Of a stretch of 64,000 nucleotides of DNA, positions 47,693 to 57,420 are shown piece by piece. Source of the stretch: an uncultured Gammaproteobacteria bacterium. GTDB lineage: Bacteria > Pseudomonadota > Gammaproteobacteria > Steroidobacterales > Woeseiaceae. Position 1 is the first letter of the stretch; each line of letters begins with the position of its first letter. The stretch spans positions 1 through 64,000 of the forward strand of contig CALBPI010000062.1 of assembly GCA_937899415.1 (NCBI GenBank), in the 5' to 3' direction. The position numbers were made by a program, and so were the translations under genes. Under the pieces are notes generated by a model, which was given only the letters and a program-made list of their open reading frames with translations, did not search any database and had not been told where the DNA came from.

Positions 47693-47760
47693 CAGGTTGC
47701 GCTGGCCGTCGGGGGGGGGAGATGGCCAGTGTTGGGTAACCTCAGGGGGAGAGGTTGAGA
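47653..47760 (-). ncRNA. Candidate 3'UTR-derived RNA: three consecutive hairpins with C-rich loops
   Basis: Minus strand AACCUC-UCCCCCU-GAGGUU; CUGGCC-AUCUCCCCCCCCCGAC-GGCCAG; ACGCUGACACC-UCCCCCCCGG-GGUGUCAGCGU-U8, starting right after the phasin stop codon. Confidence 0.5.
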
Positions 47761-48324
47761 TCAGGCAGCCGTTACCGACTCCGTGACCTCTACTACCTTT
47801 TTCGCAGCCGTTTTAGCGGCCGTTTTTGCTTTAGTTTTAGCTTTTTTTGCCGGTGCCTTACGGGCCGTCTTCTTGGCAGCCGTCTTGGCACGCTTCGGTG
47901 CAGCGGTCTTGCCCAGGCCGGAAACCACGCCGGTCACGTCCGTTGCAGCGCTGCGAACGAGGTCGAAGGCTTCACGGATGTCAGTGATGTAGCCGCGAAC
48001 GACCTTCGGCAGCGTGTCGCGCTGGTAGGCCAGCAGCGAGCCAACCGACTCTGCGCGGGCAGCGGCGTCGAAGCCACCAGCCAGTGCGTCGAGGCTGCCC
48101 TGGACGCTCTTGGTCTGCAGCTCGATCAGGTCTTTCGACAGGCGGAAGCCGATGCCGTTGACGTCAATGCTGGCCTTCGAAAGCTTGGCGACCGGCTTCT
48201 TGCCCGTAGCGATGGCTTTGCCAGCCTGGCCAACGCGTTCCTGCGTGGCGTCAACAGCGGTGTTCATGGTCGTACGTGCCGAGTCGGCGACGCGCGTCAG
48301 CGCGGTTTCGATCTGATCTTTCAC
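47761..48324 (-). CDS. Phasin family protein with Lys/Ala-rich histone H1-like tail
   Basis: VKDQIETALTRVADSARTTMNTAVDATQERV...; tail PKRAKTAAKKTARKAPAKKAKTKAKTAAKTAAKKV; GTG start at 48324. Confidence 0.8.
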   Translation of the reverse strand: MKDQIETALTRVADSARTTMNTAVDATQERVGQAGKAIATGKKPVAKLSKASIDVNGIGFRLSKDLIELQTKSVQGSLDALAGGFDAAARAESVGSLLAYQRDTLPKVVRGYITDIREAFDLVRSAATDVTGVVSGLGKTAAPKRAKTAAKKTARKAPAKKAKTKAKTAAKTAAKKVVEVTESVTAA

Positions 48325-48620
48325 GATGTGGTCCCTCAATGGTGCGGTGCAGCAAATGTTGCAGCGCACAATATGGCAGCGTCATGGTGCTGTCAACCTT
48401 TTTTAGGTAAGTTTTTGGCTTGAGTTCGTCCGGCGCACGGCAGCGTCCCGGAATCCTTAAGCACTGCTTAGCCAGAATGAGACCTGGTTCACACAGAGGT
48501 CGTGAATACGCTCACAGATTCACGGTCGTAACACCCTGATCCATAGGCTTTAGCGTCCCGCTCAGGGACAATCTTATGGTGAAACCGGGGTGTACCCGGG
48601 AATCGGGACAAAGCAGGCTT

Positions 48621-49625
48621 ATGACAATCAGAAACGGCGTGTGCGCGACAGGGACGGGGCGCTTTCTCGCATCCATCATTCTGGCCATGCTGTCAGCAGG
48701 CGCCGGTGCCGCCGGCACACTGGCGGGTACGGACATCGCCAACACGGCCAGCGTCAGCTACGAGCTCGACGGTAATCCGGTCACCCAGGACTCCAACACG
48801 GTCACGATCAGCGTCGCCGAGATTCTCGACGTCACCGTGGTGCTGGTCAGTCCGCAGCAGTCGGTCAGCCCCGGAGACACGGCGCAGGCGCTTGTCTTCA
48901 CGGTCACGAATACGGGCAACGGCCAGGAGTCGTTCACGTTCAGCGTCGACAACGCGCTGGCCGGCGACGATTTCGATCCGATCGCGGCAAACCCCAACAT
49001 CTATTTCGACAGTGATGCGAGTGGCGACTTCAGCGCGGCGGATACGCCCTACGTACCGGGCAGCGGCGATCCTGACCTCGCCCCCGACGCCGCAATCACA
49101 CTCATCGTCGTCAACGACATTCCCACAGGTCTCGCCAATGGGGATCGTGGCACAAGCGCACTGACCGCTGTCGCTGCCACCGGCAGTGGTGCGCCGGGCA
49201 CGCTGTTCGCGGGCGCTGGTGCCGGCGGCGTCGACGCTGTTGCCGGCGCGAGCGGCGCCACCGCGACGGCAACCGGCGAATACCTCGTTTCCGACGTGGC
49301 ACTGGTGCTCAACAAAGTCGCGCTCGTGCTGGACCCGTTCGGCGGTGACCAGCCCGTACCCGGGGCCACGATTCGTTACACGATCACGGCCGAAGTCACG
49401 GGCACCGGGACGGCCGTTGCCGTTACGGTTGAGGATCAGATCCCGGCCAACACGAGCTATGTCCCGGGCAGCCTGACGCTCAATGCGGCCGGCCTCAGCG
49501 ATGCGGCCGATGGCGATGCGGGCGTGTACGAGGCGGCACCGACGCCGCTCGTGCGCGTGACGCTGGGCGACCTGGTCGCCGCGGACGGTGTGCAGACCAT
49601 CATTTTCGAAGTACTCATCGACTGA
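48621..49625 (+). CDS. DUF11-domain secreted/surface protein
   Basis: AGTLAGTDIANTASVSYELDGNPVTQDSNTVTISVAEILDVTVV...; DQIPANTSYVPGSLTLNA. Confidence 0.85.
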   Translation: MTIRNGVCATGTGRFLASIILAMLSAGAGAAGTLAGTDIANTASVSYELDGNPVTQDSNTVTISVAEILDVTVVLVSPQQSVSPGDTAQALVFTVTNTGNGQESFTFSVDNALAGDDFDPIAANPNIYFDSDASGDFSAADTPYVPGSGDPDLAPDAAITLIVVNDIPTGLANGDRGTSALTAVAATGSGAPGTLFAGAGAGGVDAVAGASGATATATGEYLVSDVALVLNKVALVLDPFGGDQPVPGATIRYTITAEVTGTGTAVAVTVEDQIPANTSYVPGSLTLNAAGLSDAADGDAGVYEAAPTPLVRVTLGDLVAADGVQTIIFEVLID

Positions 49626-49676
49626 CGCCACCGAAGTCGTGGCGATGCAATGACAGCAATTATTTAGGAGCGAACC

Positions 49677-50162
49677 ATGAACCGAGCACTGACCCTACTG
49701 GCAGCCGTGTTCTCACTGAGCCTGGCGGCGCCCGCCCTGGCCCAGGAGGGCAAGATTGAACTCAAGAGCATCGTCGAGAAAGAAGTGCGCGTCGTCAATG
49801 ACGCGGGCGAAGAGGTCGTGCAGCTCGTGACCGCCGACAAGGTCGTGCCCGGTGACGTGGTGATCTACACGGTCACCTACACGAATGTAGCCGACCAGGC
49901 CGTCGACAATGTCGTCATCACCAACCCGATCAACGACGCGCTGAGCTACGTCGTCGACTCGGCCTTTGCGCCGGGTGCAGACGTGAGCTTTTCCGTTGAC
50001 GGTGGCGCCTCATTCGATGCGCTCGATGCACTGACCGTGGAACGTGACGGCACCGCGATCGCCGCCAGCGTCGACGATCTAACACACATCCGCTGGATCC
50101 TGCGCGAGCCGCTCGATCCGGGTGCACAGGGCTTCGCCCGATTCCGCGCGCGCCTCAATTAG
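49677..50162 (+). CDS. Small DUF11-domain secreted protein
   Basis: Signal peptide; GDVVIYTVTYTNVADQAVDNVVITNPINDALSYVVDS. Confidence 0.88.
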   Translation: MNRALTLLAAVFSLSLAAPALAQEGKIELKSIVEKEVRVVNDAGEEVVQLVTADKVVPGDVVIYTVTYTNVADQAVDNVVITNPINDALSYVVDSAFAPGADVSFSVDGGASFDALDALTVERDGTAIAASVDDLTHIRWILREPLDPGAQGFARFRARLN

Positions 50163-50302
50163 GCGCGACCAGATTCGCCCGGTAAGGGACCACCGGGCTC
50201 AACGATAACAGGGACTTCCAGGCCGCTGCGCAGGGCGGTTTGGGGCATCCGAGCGACCTGCGCATTGGCAAGAGCAAATTAATGCAAGACAGGAGAAGCG
50301 AA

Positions 50303-51412
50303 ATGACGCTTGCACGCACACCCCTGGGCCGTATTGCGGCTTCGGGTCTCGTAGCGATCGCGTTCTCATTCGCGGGGACGGCACAAGCTGCCGGCACCGC
50401 GGCGGGGACCTCGATCGAAAACGTGGCTACCGTCGACTACGAAGTCGGCTCGATCGCACAGACGCCGATCGAATCGTCTCCGACGGGTAACTCCACGCCT
50501 GGCGTCAGCAACGGTACGGCAACGGCGTTCCTCGTCGATAACCGTGTCGATCTGACGCTCGTGGAAACCGACAGCGCGCCCACCCCGGTCAGCCCGGGAC
50601 AGGCCGACGTCGTGGCTACATTCAGCCTGACCAACACCGGTAACGAGGCGCAGGGCTACGCACTGGTCGCAGCCAACCTCGCAGCCGGCGCAGTCGTTCA
50701 CGGCAACACCGATGATCAGCAGGTCAACAATCTGCGCGCCTTCGCCGATACCGACGGTAGTGGCGACTTCTCGGGCGGTGACGCCCAGTTCGTCGATACG
50801 CTGGCGGCCGACGGCAACATCCTTGTGTTCGTCGTCGCCGACGTGCCGATCGGTGTGGTTAATGGAGAGTTCGCCAATGTCAGCATGACCGCAACGACTG
50901 CGGTTGCGGGCACGAGCGGCGCCACGATTGTCACGGAAACCACGGGCGGCAACACCGCCGGTGTTGACGTCGTGTTTGCCGATGCTGGCAACGACGGTCT
51001 CGAGACGGCTGAAGACGGCTTCGCCGTATCGTCGGCCGCACTGACCGTAACCAAGTCGGACGCGATTATCAGCGACCCGATCAATGGCACCACGGACCCG
51101 CTGTACATCCCGGGTGCGGTCGTTGAGTACACGATCACGATCGTGAACACGGGTACGGCCGATGCCGAACAGGTCAGCGTCACGGACGTCATCGATGGCG
51201 ATCTGACCCTGGCACTGGGCGAATACGGCGGCGGCGCTGATATCGAGTTTGACCTCGGTGGCGCCACGACGGGCTGCACGGCGAACAACGCCGACGCTGA
51301 CCCCTGTGGCCTCACGGGTTCGACGCTTGAAGCCGATGTGAACGCGACGCTGGGTACCAACCCGGGTGTCGATGACACGCTGGTGGTGCGTTTCCGCGTG
51401 ACCATCAACTGA
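50303..51412 (+). CDS. DUF11-domain secreted/surface protein
   Basis: AGTAAGTSIENVATVDYEVGS...VEYTITIVNTGTADAEQVSVTDVIDGDLTL. Confidence 0.88.
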   Translation: MTLARTPLGRIAASGLVAIAFSFAGTAQAAGTAAGTSIENVATVDYEVGSIAQTPIESSPTGNSTPGVSNGTATAFLVDNRVDLTLVETDSAPTPVSPGQADVVATFSLTNTGNEAQGYALVAANLAAGAVVHGNTDDQQVNNLRAFADTDGSGDFSGGDAQFVDTLAADGNILVFVVADVPIGVVNGEFANVSMTATTAVAGTSGATIVTETTGGNTAGVDVVFADAGNDGLETAEDGFAVSSAALTVTKSDAIISDPINGTTDPLYIPGAVVEYTITIVNTGTADAEQVSVTDVIDGDLTLALGEYGGGADIEFDLGGATTGCTANNADADPCGLTGSTLEADVNATLGTNPGVDDTLVVRFRVTIN

Positions 51413-51438
51413 CGGTAGCTACGGAGACGCTGACGCCC

Positions 51439-54400
51439 ATGAGCGAGCGCATCGCTGCTCTTGCACTGCGCGCCGTGGCCGGGAAACCGGCCGCGGCGCG
51501 CGGGCGTTTGTGTGTCCGCCGCCGTCGTGCCGTGCGAGTGGCTCCTGGGTACGTTCGTCGTGCCCCGGCGCTTCTTCGCAGCGCGGTGCTGGTCCTGGCC
51601 TACGTCTTTGGTTCGGGGCTCTCTGCGGCCGCGGCGACGCCACCGGGCACCCAGATCGACAACCAGGCACTGGCACTGTTCCAGACCGAGGCGGGCACGC
51701 CCGTCACGGTGCTCAGCAACACGGCCAGTGTCGTCACGGTGTTTGGTCGCACGCCTTCGCAGGCGACCTTCACACGCCTCGCCGCAGGCACACTGAGCCG
51801 CAACGAGACCATTGGTCCCGTGCAGTGCGCACTGAACGGGACGTTTACCCCTTTGCCTGCACCGCTCGACGGCGCAGGTCAGCCCATAGACCTGACCGCC
51901 CCGCAGACCGTGGCGGACACGGGCATCTTCAACACCGACGAGACGGCGTTCGTCCGTCTCGATGACGGTGACCAAAACCTTAATGGCCTGTTGCGCGAGA
52001 CGGTGACGGTCACCGTCAGCAATGCGCCGGGTGGCGACAGCGAGACGCTGACGCTAACCGAAACCGGCAACAACACGGGTGTGTTCACGGGTTACGTGCC
52101 GCTCGCCGAGGCAACGGCGTCGACGGGCAACTGCGTACTCGAGACGACGCCCGACAGCACGCTCTCCATTAGCTACGCTGACCCGGCGGACAACACGGAC
52201 GCAAGCCAGGCGCTGGCGCTCGTCGAACCGCTTTCCATTGTGTTCGACGCCAGCACGGGCCAGCCCGTGGATGGCGCCACGATAACGCTCGTTGATGCGG
52301 CCACGGGGCAGCCCGCTACGGTGTTCGGCAACGACGGCGTTAGCCTGTACCCGGCGACGGTCGTCAGCGGCGCGTCCGCGACCGATGCCGCCGGTGTGAT
52401 CTACAACGTGCCGGCGGGTGGCTACCGCTTCCCGGTCCTGCCCGCGGGCGACTACCGGCTGCAGATCATACCGCCGGCACAGTTTATCGCGCCGTCCAAC
52501 CGCAGCGTCGCTGAACTCAACGCGCTGCCGGGCGCACCGTTCGACCTGGCAACGGCCTCATTCGGCGGTGACTTCACGCAAGTCGTCGATGGCGCGGGCG
52601 ATCTCGTTGACGTCCCGCTCGATCCCTTTGACGGCGGCCTGTTCCTGTCCAAGCGAACCACGACGGCGGTAGCCGGCGTGGGCGACTTCGTTCGCTACGA
52701 ACTCGGCCTGACCAACGCGTCGGAGCGCGTCGCGGCGACGGGGATCACCGTCAGTGATGTGCCGCCCCAGGGCTTCCGCTACGTGGCTGGTTCGGCGCGG
52801 CTCAACGGCAACGTTATCGCTGATCCCGTATTTGCGGACGCGACAGGCAGTTCGTTCACGTTTAGCTTGCCCGATCTGCCGGCGGCAGCGTCGGCAACGC
52901 TGGCTTACGTCATGGAAATCACGCCCGGTGCCCGTGGACGCCAGGCCATCAACATGGCTTCGGCGCGCGCGGACCGCGGTGTCGCCTCCAACGAAGCGCA
53001 GGTGTCGATTCGCCTGCGTGAAGACCTGTTCCGGAGCACGAGCGTGCTCGTTGGCCGCGTGGTGGAGGGCAACTGCAGCGACGAGACCTTTACGGAGTCT
53101 CAGGGCGTTGCGGGAGTGCGAGTCTTTCTCGAGGACGGTCGCTTCTCGGTCACTGATGACGGCGGTCGCTACCACCTCGAAGGATTGACGCCGGGCCGCC
53201 GTGTGGCGCAGCTCGACGACACCACCGTGCCCGAGTGGCTCGAGCTCGTGCCTTGCGACGCCGCGCCGCGCTTCGGTGGTCGCGCCGACTCGCAGTGGGT
53301 CGACCTGAAGCCGGGTCTGCTGCATCGTGCGGACTTCTACCTCAAGCGCCGCGCGCCCGATACGGGTGCGGTATCGCTGGAGCTCGTTAATGAGAGTGGC
53401 CGCGCCCCGGACACGATTGACTACGAGCTCGAGCTCATCGGTGACGGCAACGTTTCGGTCGAAGGTCTGAGCGCCACGGTGCTGCTGCCCAAGTCGGCCG
53501 CGATCGTGCCGGGATCGGCACGTCTGAACGGCCAGCTTTTGCCGAGTCCGCGCCAGACGGGCAACGCCGTTGTCTTTGTCATCGGCGAGCGTGAAGGCGG
53601 CTGGCGTGATCGCATCACGTTTTCGGCGAAGATCGATGCGGTCTACGCCGGTGAGCTTGTGAGCCGCGCAGTGGCCAACTTCAACACGCCCGCAACCGGC
53701 AACCAGCGGACCCCTGTGGGCGAGGCGCGCATGTTGCGCGAGGCGGCCACGACCGAAAACGCGGAGTATGTGCTCTCGCTGAACTTCGACGTGTTGTCGG
53801 CTGAATTGTCCGCCGACGATCGCGAAACCCTGGACGCGCTCATCGAAACCTGGCGCGGGGTGTACGACATCCGTCTCGCGGCCGGCGGTCACTCGGATGC
53901 GGACCGCATCGCGGCTCGCAACCGGCATGTGTTTGCCGACAACTACGCGTTGTCTGAAGCGCGTGCGGCGGCCGCGGCACGGTATCTCGCCAGCGCGCTC
54001 GATATCGGCACGAAGGCGATCGAGGTGCGCGGCTTTGGCCCGGATCGTCCCGTTGCCAGCAACGACACGGCCGATGGCAAGCGACGCAACCGGCGCGTGG
54101 AGCTCGTCATGAGCGGCACGCGGCCCGGTCGGCAGTCCGTCGTTGAAGTGACGCAAGCTGCCAGTGGCGTGCAGCGTGTCGACACGACGGGCACGACGCC
54201 GGGCCCCGAAACCGCGTCGCGTGATGCGCTTGATCAGAAGATCGCGCGCGTGACGGCAGCCGGTGACGAGGCGGTCATGGTGGCTGCGCCCGGCGTGGAG
54301 GCGCTAGGCAGCGCGCACGGCTTCGTCGCGCCTGCGGCCGATTACCAGCCGCCGATTCCCAGCCTGACCATCGTCGTGGCGCACGCCGGCGACAGCCGCG

Positions 54401-57393
54401 TCGAGCTGTCGCTCAACGGCGCGCCTGTCAGCAATCTCAACTTTGACGGCACCGAGCGCAGCGCCGACAAGCAGCACGCGCTCAGCAGCTGGCGCGGTGT
54501 CGACCTCGCCGATGGCGACAACACGCTCATCGCGACTGTGCTTGATGCCAACGGCGTCGTGTTGGCCACGCATCGACGCGCCGTGCATTACGCGGGGCAG
54601 CCCATCCGCGGCGAACTCGTTGCCAAGGAATCCCGGCTCATCGCGAACGGTCGCCAGCGCCCCGTGATCGGCGTGCGCCTGCTCGATGCCGATGACCAGC
54701 CGGCGCGCGCGGGCTCGATTGGCAGTTTCCGCGTCCGCGCCCCTTACCGCTCCTGGTTCGAGGTGTCGCGAGAGCGCGAGAACCGTCTCGTTGAGGTCGG
54801 CGATCGTCGTCCGCTCTACCGTGTCGGCGAAGACGGCATCGCCTACCTCGAGCTCGAGCCGACGACGCGTGCGGGCGAGGTCATTGTTGATCTCGAATTC
54901 GAGAACGGCCGCCAGCAGGAGCTGCGCACCTACCTCGCGCCGGCACCGCGCGACTGGATCCTTGTCGGCTTTGCCGAAGGCACTGTGGGTTACAACACGC
55001 TCAGTGACAACGTGAATGCCGCGGACGCCGCCGGCTTTGAAGACGACGTGTACACCGACGGCCGCGTGGCGTTCTTCGCCAAGGGCCGGATCAAGGGCGA
55101 TGCGCTGCTGACGCTGGCCTACGACACGCGCGGTAATGCCGTGGACCGGGATGGCTTCGGCACGGAGGTCGACCCTGACGCCTTCTTTACGCTCTACGGC
55201 GACGGCACAGAGACACGTTTCGAGGCAGCGAGTCAGCGCAAGCTTTACGTCAAACTCGAGCGTCAACAGTTCTCGGCCCTGTTCGGCGACTTCGACACGG
55301 GGCTGTCGGTCACGGAACTTGCGCGCTACGAGCGCCGCTTCAACGGTCTGCAGGTGCAGTACTTCGGTGACCGCTTCACCGTCAACGCGTTCGCAGCTGA
55401 GAGTGACCAGTCGTTCCAGCGCGATGACATCCCTGGTGACGGCACGTCGGGTTTGTACCGGCTCTCGGGCCAGGACCTCGTCGTTAACTCCGACGCCGTA
55501 CGAATCGAGACGCGTGACCGCTTCGATGCGTCGGTGGTGATCGCCAGCGAGCGACTGACACGATTCCTCGATTACGACATCGATTACATCAACGGCACGC
55601 TGTTCTTCAAACGGCCCGTGCCGAGCCGCGACCAGGACTTCAACCCGCTTGTCATCGTCGCAGAGTACGAATCGCGGGACGCGGCTGAGGACGACACGAT
55701 CGCGGGCGGCCGCGCGTCGATCAAAGCGCTCGACGGCGCACTTGAGGTTGGCGTGACGGCTGTGCAGGAAAACAACGCCGTAGACGCCAATGCACTCTAC
55801 GGTGTCGACCTGGCCTGGCAGATCGACAACGCGACACGCCTGACCGCTGAGTACGCCGACACTGACCGCAATGATGTAAGTGCCACGACGTCGGGCTACG
55901 CCTACAAGATTGAGCTCGAGCGCGCGACAGGCACCCTCGATGCGCGGCTTTACCACCGCCTGTCGGACTCGAACTTCGGACTGGGCGCGCAGGCCGCGAA
56001 CCAGCTCGGTATTGAGGCGACCGGTCTGGACGCGCGCTGGCAGCATGCCGAGCGCTGGTTCACCCAGATGTCGCTGGGCCACCAGGAGAACCTGGACACG
56101 GGCGCTGAGCGCCAGCGGGCCGAAGCCGAAGTGCGTTATCAGGATTCACGTAACACGGCGTTTACGGGCCTTGCCTTCGTCAGCGACGAGGCCGCGGATG
56201 GCACCGAGCGTGAATCGTCACTGGCACGCGCCGGTATCGGGCGCAGCTTCTTTGGTGACCGCGTTACGCTGCGCCTGTCCACGGAGCAGGCCATCGACAC
56301 GGATGAGAGCATCGACTACCCGTCGCGAACACTCGTCGGACTCGACTGGAAGCTCGCGCAGGCTACGCTGTTCGCGGAGCACGAGGTAGCGAGCGGTGAG
56401 CGCATCGATGCGCAGACCTCACGCGTGGGTTTACGTGCGACGCCCTGGCAGCGCGCCCAGTTCCTGACCACGCTCGACAACCAGGTCACGGAATTTGGCC
56501 CGCGCCTGTTTGCCAATATTGGCTTTATCCAGGGCATTCAGATTGGCGAGCGCTGGACGCTTGATGTTGGCGTCGACCACAGCAACACGCTCATCGACGA
56601 GCAGCGCGCGCAGGCCTTTGATCCCGATCGTGAGCTCGTGTCGGGCAGCCTGCGCGCCGACTTTGTCGCTGCGTTCGCGGGTGCCCTTTACCAGTCCGAC
56701 AATTGGTCGGCCAATGCGCGCTATGAGCGCCGGTCGGCCGATGACGAGGACCGCGACACGGTGCTGTTCGGCTGGTTCCGCGAGCCCGTCGCCGGTCACG
56801 GCCTGTCGGCAGGTTTGCAGTACTTCAACAGCGATCGCGCCGACCGGGGCGAGCGACGCGCCGACCTGCGTTTCGGCTGGGCCTATCGCAAGGCCGATCG
56901 TCGCTGGGCGTTCCTCGACCGTCTCGACCTCGTGCTCGATGAGGGCGACGGTCTGGGCGGCGAGCGTCGCAGCATGCGCTTCATTAACAACTTCAACGCC
57001 GTTCGTCGCATTGGCGCGGCCGGCGAGCTGTCGTTGCAGTACGCCTTCAAGTACGTCGACAGCGAATTCGATGGCGTCGGTTACTCGGGCTACACCGACC
57101 TGGCCGGCGTCGACTACCGCCGCAGCTTCCGCGCACGCTGGGACTGGGGCGTGCACGGCTCGGCCATGACATCGTATGAATCTGGTGTGACCGATTACGG
57201 CGTCGGTGTCGATGTCGGGTTCAACCCCCGCGACAACCTTTGGCTGACGCTCGGTTACAACTTCTCGGGCTTCCGCGACGAGGACTTTGACGACGCGCGC
57301 TACACGGCTGCCGGTCCTTACCTTCGCGTGACGGTCAAGGCTGACCAGCACACGCTTAAGCGCATCACGGGCAGGATTCGCGGCGACCGCTAG
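51439..57393 (+). CDS. Giant (1984 aa) surface protein: DUF11 repeats, OmpA-like domain, C-terminal beta-barrel-like region
   Basis: ASERVAATGITVSDVPPQGFRYVAGS (DUF11); LSLNFDVLSAELSADDRETL...VRGFGPDRPVASNDTADGKRRNRRVELV (OmpA-C); long alternating beta-strand C-terminus. Confidence 0.88.
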   Translation: MSERIAALALRAVAGKPAAARGRLCVRRRRAVRVAPGYVRRAPALLRSAVLVLAYVFGSGLSAAAATPPGTQIDNQALALFQTEAGTPVTVLSNTASVVTVFGRTPSQATFTRLAAGTLSRNETIGPVQCALNGTFTPLPAPLDGAGQPIDLTAPQTVADTGIFNTDETAFVRLDDGDQNLNGLLRETVTVTVSNAPGGDSETLTLTETGNNTGVFTGYVPLAEATASTGNCVLETTPDSTLSISYADPADNTDASQALALVEPLSIVFDASTGQPVDGATITLVDAATGQPATVFGNDGVSLYPATVVSGASATDAAGVIYNVPAGGYRFPVLPAGDYRLQIIPPAQFIAPSNRSVAELNALPGAPFDLATASFGGDFTQVVDGAGDLVDVPLDPFDGGLFLSKRTTTAVAGVGDFVRYELGLTNASERVAATGITVSDVPPQGFRYVAGSARLNGNVIADPVFADATGSSFTFSLPDLPAAASATLAYVMEITPGARGRQAINMASARADRGVASNEAQVSIRLREDLFRSTSVLVGRVVEGNCSDETFTESQGVAGVRVFLEDGRFSVTDDGGRYHLEGLTPGRRVAQLDDTTVPEWLELVPCDAAPRFGGRADSQWVDLKPGLLHRADFYLKRRAPDTGAVSLELVNESGRAPDTIDYELELIGDGNVSVEGLSATVLLPKSAAIVPGSARLNGQLLPSPRQTGNAVVFVIGEREGGWRDRITFSAKIDAVYAGELVSRAVANFNTPATGNQRTPVGEARMLREAATTENAEYVLSLNFDVLSAELSADDRETLDALIETWRGVYDIRLAAGGHSDADRIAARNRHVFADNYALSEARAAAAARYLASALDIGTKAIEVRGFGPDRPVASNDTADGKRRNRRVELVMSGTRPGRQSVVEVTQAASGVQRVDTTGTTPGPETASRDALDQKIARVTAAGDEAVMVAAPGVEALGSAHGFVAPAADYQPPIPSLTIVVAHAGDSRVELSLNGAPVSNLNFDGTERSADKQHALSSWRGVDLADGDNTLIATVLDANGVVLATHRRAVHYAGQPIRGELVAKESRLIANGRQRPVIGVRLLDADDQPARAGSIGSFRVRAPYRSWFEVSRERENRLVEVGDRRPLYRVGEDGIAYLELEPTTRAGEVIVDLEFENGRQQELRTYLAPAPRDWILVGFAEGTVGYNTLSDNVNAADAAGFEDDVYTDGRVAFFAKGRIKGDALLTLAYDTRGNAVDRDGFGTEVDPDAFFTLYGDGTETRFEAASQRKLYVKLERQQFSALFGDFDTGLSVTELARYERRFNGLQVQYFGDRFTVNAFAAESDQSFQRDDIPGDGTSGLYRLSGQDLVVNSDAVRIETRDRFDASVVIASERLTRFLDYDIDYINGTLFFKRPVPSRDQDFNPLVIVAEYESRDAAEDDTIAGGRASIKALDGALEVGVTAVQENNAVDANALYGVDLAWQIDNATRLTAEYADTDRNDVSATTSGYAYKIELERATGTLDARLYHRLSDSNFGLGAQAANQLGIEATGLDARWQHAERWFTQMSLGHQENLDTGAERQRAEAEVRYQDSRNTAFTGLAFVSDEAADGTERESSLARAGIGRSFFGDRVTLRLSTEQAIDTDESIDYPSRTLVGLDWKLAQATLFAEHEVASGERIDAQTSRVGLRATPWQRAQFLTTLDNQVTEFGPRLFANIGFIQGIQIGERWTLDVGVDHSNTLIDEQRAQAFDPDRELVSGSLRADFVAAFAGALYQSDNWSANARYERRSADDEDRDTVLFGWFREPVAGHGLSAGLQYFNSDRADRGERRADLRFGWAYRKADRRWAFLDRLDLVLDEGDGLGGERRSMRFINNFNAVRRIGAAGELSLQYAFKYVDSEFDGVGYSGYTDLAGVDYRRSFRARWDWGVHGSAMTSYESGVTDYGVGVDVGFNPRDNLWLTLGYNFSGFRDEDFDDARYTAAGPYLRVTVKADQHTLKRITGRIRGDR

Positions 57394-57420
57394 CGCCCAT
57401 GGCGCGGTATAGTGCGCGCC

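Noticed and set aside
47671-47719. G-homopolymer runs as pure sequencing artefact
   Set aside because: Each run lies exactly in the loop of a distinct perfect stem, so structure is likely real, though exact tract lengths should be verified.
52558-56082. Long minus-strand ORFs (532 aa and 592 aa) antisense to the giant DUF11/OmpA gene
   Set aside because: Low-complexity Arg/His/Val-rich translations without recognisable motifs; shadow ORFs expected in high-GC coding sequence opposite a well-supported gene.
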